Below, piece after piece: positions 60,801 to 64,000 of a stretch of 64,000 nucleotides of DNA. The stretch covers positions 9,177,501-9,241,500 of the forward strand of contig NC_085112.1 in NCBI RefSeq assembly GCF_030269925.1. Direction: 5' to 3'. Each line of letters starts with the position of its first letter. Positions within the stretch are counted from its first letter, which is position 1. A program made the translations under genes and the position numbers. A model generated the notes under the pieces. That model did not search any database. It saw only the letters and a list, made by a program, of their open reading frames with translations, and was not told where the DNA came from. The stretch is from Bombyx mori (taxonomy: Eukaryota; Arthropoda; Insecta; Lepidoptera; Bombycidae).

Positions 60801-63282
60801 TCCCTATAGTTGTCTGAATAATGGACCGCTTTGTGAATTGTAACTATATATTCAAATGGAATAATTGAAATAATATCTAGGTAGAAACCTAGAGTGTTCA
60901 TCCTATAACTTAGTATGCCTTTGAAATTTCTAATGTATTTCTTTTTCGTCTTAACTGCAGTCAAACTCGTAATGAATACGTTAAGGATTAAAGATATAGT
61001 GATTATTGTTTGAATGTAAAAGGTTAATCCATCTGGAAATTTCCTTAAAATACCGATAAAATATGGATAAAATATGCAAATGTATAAAACAAGGAGCAAC
61101 ATGTAGTGCTCCCAATATTTGGCAAGATAACAGTCTGCTTCCAAGATCCAAGGAAATGAGGGGTTTATGCAAGTAAAAGAGGAAATTCTTTTTTTCACAT
61201 GATCTGATATCATATACAAATCTAAGTAACTTTCTTCCAATTGGTCTTCGTCGGTTATACTGTTTAAATCTGTTTTACCTGTTAATAAAATTTAGATTTA
61301 ATTTTTCATAAGATTAAACAAAAGCTGTCCCTAAAGCTGCCAACTTACCTTGAATGTACCTTAATTTGTCTTTAACGCATTTAATACTACTTTTTTTTCG
61401 ACTTCTTGAAGCATAAATGTTCAATGATAATCGCCTTTCATTTTCCCGATTTCGTTTTGTTCGTTTGCTTTTTTGTATTCGATCTTGAATTTCCGATCTT
61501 AATTTCTCATTTATCTCCGGATAAGTGATCATAAGTTGTATAAAACTTATTTTTGATAGAACTTGACATTCTACGTATGTCGCGGCTTTAACTGTACATC
61601 TTGCTGTAAGTAATGCAATCGTAGGTATTGAGCTTAAAGTCTAAATTCAAATTGTAATTTATGTAAGGTATAACAACCTAATTCATGTCTACAAACCAGG
61701 TATATTGTGGAATAAGGCTATTTCGCCCAAACAGGTGCCTTTTGAAAAGGAAATCATCGGGCTCTCGTCATCTTCATCAGATAGTATTTCTATAACACCC
61801 TTAGTGAGACATACCTTAAACCAAAAGCAGCTGTTAATGTTGTTCTTATGATACCTAATTAAAAATTAAAAGCTATAAATAGAAAACAAAAGATTACCAT
61901 AAAGGTCTTATTCTGGTTGTGACTATAAATAACATCACCCGGTAGGTAAAATTGATGAGTCATAGCAAGTGACAATCTCCTAAGGAACGATTCCGGAAGC
62001 TTCCTAAATAACAAAGAGCAATACAGCGGAACGGCGTTCAAATCGTAACATATTTCCATTTGCAGCGGAGACGGCAACATTTTCAGCAGTACAGGTTTGA
62101 AAACTCCAGATTTCTGATACCAAAGATCTTCATAGTATCTAAAAAGTGAATGTTATCCATTAACTTGACGGTAAACAAACTTTTGCTCGTGACACCAAAT
62201 ATACAATCTAAATTCACTCACTTTAAGATTCGTGTGGTAGTTTCAGAGTCCATATTAATAGTCTCGAGGTATCTTCTAATTTTCATCAACTGTCTGACAT
62301 ATTGTGCTCGTCTAGTACTTATTGTTAAAAATTGAGAGGTTAACGAACCCACAAAGACTATGGTCGTTAATAAGAATCCTAACAAAGTTGCAAATATCGC
62401 AGTGATTCTCTCAATTGTCGTAACAGGGTAGAGGTCACCAAGAGCATTAGTAGTTAAAATCGTTACTGACCAATACGCACAAACATAATACCAATCTAAT
62501 GTAGATTCAATCGGAAAATAAATCGCCGAATGAGACCAAGACGAATAAAATTTGTGCAAATCGAAACTTTGGTTGGCAAATAAATACCAGATACACGTAC
62601 TCGTGTGAACGGACAGTAAAAACAACGTCAAATATTGAAATAAAAATGTTGTCCATTGGTTGCTCCCAGCTTGTGAAGATTTATTGTAGAAGTACTCTAT
62701 GATCCTATAAACTCGCAATGCGGCAAACAATGGAGATAAACTATGACAGTAAAACGAAAAATCACTATCAACTACAAAGTAACAAAATCCACATGGCAAT
62801 GCTAGTACTGTATCTAAGATGACCTTGATCGTATCTGGTTCAACAATGTTAAGTGTTTTAGTCCACTGCTTGAAGAACTTTAAAAAAGCTTTTACTATCA
62901 CATCGAACATAAATATGAAGTTTAAACAGATTATAAGTACTACAATACAAAAAGGGCGTTGGTTGGGCTTGCAAAAAGTGTAAATGGTACTGTCTAACAA
63001 ATATGAGATAAATAGAGAACATAGTATAAAGAGGTCCCAAGAACTATTGGTGTAAATTAATAATAATGATTTTAGTTTGTTTTCAGAGAAATCCTGGCGT
63101 GTTTCTTGCAAAATTGCGTATGTTTTATGACGCTTTTCCTCATCGATCTCCAGGTAAACGTTGGGAGCAATAACTCCTGAAAACCCTTTTTCATATTCGG
63201 ACAGATTTCCTAAGTTAATTTCTATCTCGCTAGAAAAACGTTGATCGTCGGACATATCCTCTTCCGTTTCTCCACTTTGCAT
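42852..63282 (-). CDS. Four-repeat CNGK-like ion channel, 31 exons
   Basis: Exons, 5' to 3': 62222-63282, 61898-62138, 61697-61814, 61349-61603, 60692-61278, 60449-60606, 59455-59640, 58632-58755, 57607-57760, 56528-56751, 55038-55248, 53753-53949, 52712-52876, 52436-52642, 52151-52355, 51531-51717, 51278-51455, 50646-50867, 50403-50570, 49858-49956, 49717-49791, 49536-49636, 49419-49468, 49137-49335, 48065-48277, 47786-47927, 46724-46868, 45823-46001, 45038-45259, 44187-44270, 42852-43013. They sum to 6519 nt (2172 residues plus stop) with every junction in phase. An in-frame TAA lies 9 bases before the start ATG. The protein has four repeats, each with S1-S6, a pore, a C-linker and a CNBD-like fold. 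One chain would form a whole channel in the plasma membrane. The order and size match sea-urchin CNGK (about 2,200 residues), a sperm K+ channel. Least certain junctions: exons 6/7, 19/20 and 24/25. Confidence 0.88.
43023..43267. repeat. 41-bp inverted repeat at the last channel acceptor
   Basis: The arms at 43023-43063 and 43227-43267 match at 40 of 41 positions in inverse orientation, separated by 163 bases. The inner arm starts nine bases before the acceptor AG of exon 31. It could be a MITE or a local inverted duplication. Confidence 0.85.
43430..43968 (+). mobile_element. LINE family B 3' end in channel intron 30
   Basis: Degraded ORF2 C-terminal coding sequence, including VHPYYLEPPRSSAVRFQRYF and LPRTIRLWNELP, with the family tail GGGGCAATAAAAAAAA. 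Antisense to the channel. Confidence 0.85.
44411..44842 (+). repeat. Moth interspersed repeat in channel intron 29
   Basis: Begins CTATACTAATATTATAAAG and ends CGAAGTCGCGGGCAAAAGCTAG. Same family as 29540-29925 (inverse). Confidence 0.75.
45336..45508. mobile_element. Fold-back MITE copy 1 (channel intron 28)
   Basis: Terminal inverted repeats of about 50 bp begin GTGTGCTTAGTGCGAG. The centre contains CCGCTAGGGGCGCTG. The whole 173-bp element can fold into one long hairpin. A second copy is at 59166-59316. Confidence 0.82.
45531..45710 (-). mobile_element. LINE RT thumb-region fragment in channel intron 28
   Basis: The minus frame reads AILGVDVPSDFQFRIHLEDK and then KRHFTPAQRLSLYKA, a recognisable Jockey/CR1-type RT segment. 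It is flanked by no other RT parts and is an insertion remnant, not part of the channel. Confidence 0.8.
46448..46685 (-). repeat. Bm1 SINE, headless copy
   Basis: The reversed Bm1 body ends at CCTACCACCAGT, about 38 bases from the exon 27 donor of the channel. Confidence 0.9.
47478..47722 (-). repeat. Bm1 SINE, headless copy
   Basis: The reversed Bm1 body between a T-run and CCTACCACCAGT, in channel intron 26. Confidence 0.9.
48575..49030. repeat. Two diverged Bm1 fragments in opposite orientation
   Basis: A plus-strand 5' portion lies at about 48575-48722 and a degraded minus-strand 3' portion at about 48840-49025, in channel intron 24. Confidence 0.65.
50050..50350 (-). mobile_element. 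Diverged LINE family B 3' end in channel intron 19
   Basis: The reversed family B blocks CCAAAGCCGGATGGTACGCG and ATGAACTCTGCTCCGG are recognisable, with the tail region degraded. It lies between exons 19 and 20. Confidence 0.7.
50918..51235 (-). repeat. Bm1 SINE in channel intron 17
   Basis: Reversed Bm1 body plus part of the 5' region up to TCAATCGTGAACA. No tRNA head remains. Confidence 0.9.
51756..51906 (+). repeat. Moth interspersed repeat, short copy
   Basis: Begins CTATACTAATTTTATAAAAAG and ends GCGGGCCGCTTGTAA. Deleted version of the 22830 family, in channel intron 15. Confidence 0.65.
52035..52115 (-). repeat. Degraded Bm1 fragment
   Basis: The phrases CAACCTTCAAATCGGAAC and TTCGCGGTAGAAACAG are weak matches to the reversed Bm1 body. 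Confidence 0.45.
53950..55037. other. Channel intron 11, nothing assigned
   Basis: The intron includes a GC-richer part at about 54160-54560 that may be an old element. I cannot classify it. Confidence 0.4.
55990..56425 (+). repeat. Bm1 SINE, full length, in channel intron 10
   Basis: Complete tRNA head (GTCGTCGTGGCCTAAAAG, GTTCGAATCCCGC), body and A-rich tail. Well preserved. Confidence 0.95.
56784..57204 (-). mobile_element. Non-autonomous Helitron in channel intron 9
   Basis: CTAG at 56784-56787, perfect 3' hairpin, TC end at 57203-57204. The CTAG end lies about 31 bases upstream of the exon 10 acceptor. Confidence 0.83.
57228..57510 (+). repeat. Diverged Bm1 SINE
   Basis: Head TCGTCGTGGCCTAAACGCC and body phrases such as TTTCTGCCGCGAAG. 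Heavily substituted. Confidence 0.65.
57800..57915 (-). mobile_element. LINE family B 3' tail
   Basis: T-run, then TTGTCTTTGTAGGCAGACG and CATGTCGCTGCCTACC. Severely 5'-truncated, just upstream of channel exon 9. Confidence 0.75.
57990..58310 (+). repeat. Two adjacent Bm1 bodies, old and young
   Basis: A degraded body at 57990-58100 is followed by a well-preserved headless body starting at ACTGGTGGTAGG (58104). Confidence 0.75.
58335..58590. repeat. Unclassified moth repeat
   Basis: The phrases TACCCGTCCACTTCGCTGG and CAAGTTTCAAGTCGATCGG, ending in TATATTAGTATAGATA, look like an interspersed repeat in channel intron 8. The class is unknown. Confidence 0.45.
59166..59316. mobile_element. Fold-back MITE copy 2 (channel intron 7)
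   Basis: Same ends (GTGTGCTTAGTGCGAG and its inverse) and same centre as copy 1. About 22 bases are missing from the right arm. Confidence 0.82.
59715..60095 (-). repeat. Diverged full-length Bm1 SINE in channel intron 6
   Basis: The reversed body and head can be followed to CCTTTAGACCACGAAGAC near 60092. Heavily substituted. Confidence 0.65.
61349..63282 (-). other. Channel repeat 1 (exons 1-4)
   Basis: Residues 1-558. The N-terminus is acidic. S1 is at about 81-103, S2 111-133, S3 152-171, S4 182-199 (R190 and R193 only), S5 211-238, pore 268-286 and S6 294-320. The filter reads T278-N279-A280-L281-G282-D283, so the first Gly and the Tyr of a K+ filter are replaced. The C-linker and CNBD-like fold follow at about 325-500. 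LGEIALFHNIP keeps the Gly-Glu of the phosphate-binding cassette, but the key Arg is one position out of place. A basic stretch (KSKRTKRNRENERR) follows the fold. All of S1-S6 lies in exon 1, unlike repeats 2-4. Confidence 0.85.
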
Positions 63283-63844
63283 CTTCAGTTAACTATTTGA
63301 GGTTTAAACAGTTTATCGATACTTTGTCCGTGGAACACTTACGTATTTGCATAGAACTAGGTCGCCAAAGTAAAACTTTGTTTCGCAGAAATCATCACAT
63401 ATTTAACTACTCTTGTTCCCATTTCTTGTAGGAAGTTTCAAATAATCTAACTGAAGCGAATTTCGTCACAGTCTAGTTGGTTATGCATAAAACGCTTTGG
63501 TATCGCACAAATGACATTCGTATTTTCAAATTTATTTGCGTATGTTTTGAGTTTTCGTATTGCATCGGAGTTTCGAAATTTTAAAGTTGAAGTTAAGTCT
63601 TTAAATGGTCTTGTGACGTAATGTTTTCTCGCCACAAAAATCGTAGGCAGAAAGCCGGATAAGTATATTGAAGACACGAGCTGTGCACACGGCACTCCAA
63701 CCTACATACATGATCATAAAGTAACATAGAAAAAAATATGTCCACTCATTTTAAATTGTAGATTTTGTTAATCTAAGAATGCATGTTTTGTTATGATCAT
63801 TATAAAATGATAGTATTCATTTTCGCCACTCTATTATTATAGGT
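63283..63844. other. Upstream of the channel; unassigned 82-codon frame
   Basis: This should contain the channel 5' UTR and promoter, but I see no clear TATA box. An open frame at 63447-63695 (-), containing ARKHYVTRPFKDLTSTLKF, matches no family I know and has no splice partner in view. Confidence 0.35.
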
Positions 63845-64000
63845 TTTTTTTTGCTTAGATGGTTGGACTAGCTCACAGCTCACCTGGTGTTAAGTGGTTA
63901 CTGGAGCCCATAGACCTTGAGATATAAGTTCTAAGATCTCAGTATAGTGACAACGGCTGCTCTACCCTTCAGACCGAAACGCATTACTGCTTCACGGCAG
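63845..64000 (-). repeat. Bm1 SINE cut by the window end
   Basis: T-run and reversed Bm1 body up to TGCTTCACGGCAG at the last base. A deletion follows GGAGCCCATAGAC. Confidence 0.9.

Larger units (their letters stand above)
55038..61278 (-). other. Channel repeat 2 (exons 5-11)
   Basis: Residues about 559-1106. S1 is at 616-634, S2 644-665, S3 690-706, S4 719-742 (K725, K728, R734) and S5 755-775. The pore has a canonical GYGD filter at 827-830, and S6 ends at EFSAVVTHWS. The C-linker runs through exon 8 (NKFMRENNMHKTIKSRIM) and exon 9. The CNBD-like fold in exons 10-11 has lost both the Gly-Glu and the Arg of the phosphate-binding cassette (NHLCLLVLLYGVPAIYTV), so cyclic-nucleotide binding looks unlikely. 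Exon 8 is small and isolated; I found it from phase and C-linker homology. Confidence 0.83.

Overview
The window is moth nuclear DNA, almost certainly Bombyx (silkworm or wild silkworm). It carries many copies of a tRNA-headed SINE that I recognise as Bm1, Lepidoptera-type Helitron fragments, a Jockey-type LINE, GT-AG introns and AT-rich non-coding DNA. Nothing prokaryotic or plasmid-like is present.

Region by region. From 1 to about 37.8 kb I find no host gene. This part is a repeat landscape: an intact 5.2 kb LINE (5159-10339) sitting inside a Helitron, Bm1 SINEs, dead 3' ends of at least three LINE families, four more Helitron copies (one of them at 56.8 kb) and stretches of unassigned AT-rich DNA. 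From 37875 to 42453 (+) lies a five-exon gene for NSE1 (NSMCE1), the RING subunit of the SMC5/6 complex. From 63282 down to 42852 (-) lies a 31-exon gene that I assembled by hand. Its exons join in frame (6519 nt, 2172 codons plus stop) into one polypeptide with four consecutive ion-channel repeats. Each repeat has S1-S6, a pore loop, a C-linker and a cyclic-nucleotide-binding fold. This is the architecture of the pseudo-tetrameric CNGK (tetraKCNG) channel of sea-urchin and fish sperm. The two genes are tail to tail, and their poly(A) signals are about 90 bp apart.

The channel is the most interesting system here. Its four pores are not equivalent (ALGD, GYGD, GFGD and GTGD from repeat 1 to repeat 4). 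The S4 segments carry few charges. The four cyclic-nucleotide-binding folds have lost most ligand-binding signature residues. One intron seems to use a GC donor. Its introns hold Bm1 SINEs, a Helitron, LINE debris, two copies of a fold-back MITE, and a 41-bp inverted repeat at the last acceptor site.

The mobile elements also show relationships. The 3' tail of Bm1 matches the 3' tail of one LINE family in the window, which suggests a LINE-SINE partnership. Two LINE insertions hit the same nucleotide of two different Helitron copies. Two LINE 3' UTRs share a hairpin with covarying stem bases. All exon boundaries are manual predictions from splice motifs and reading-frame continuity; no search or RNA evidence was available.
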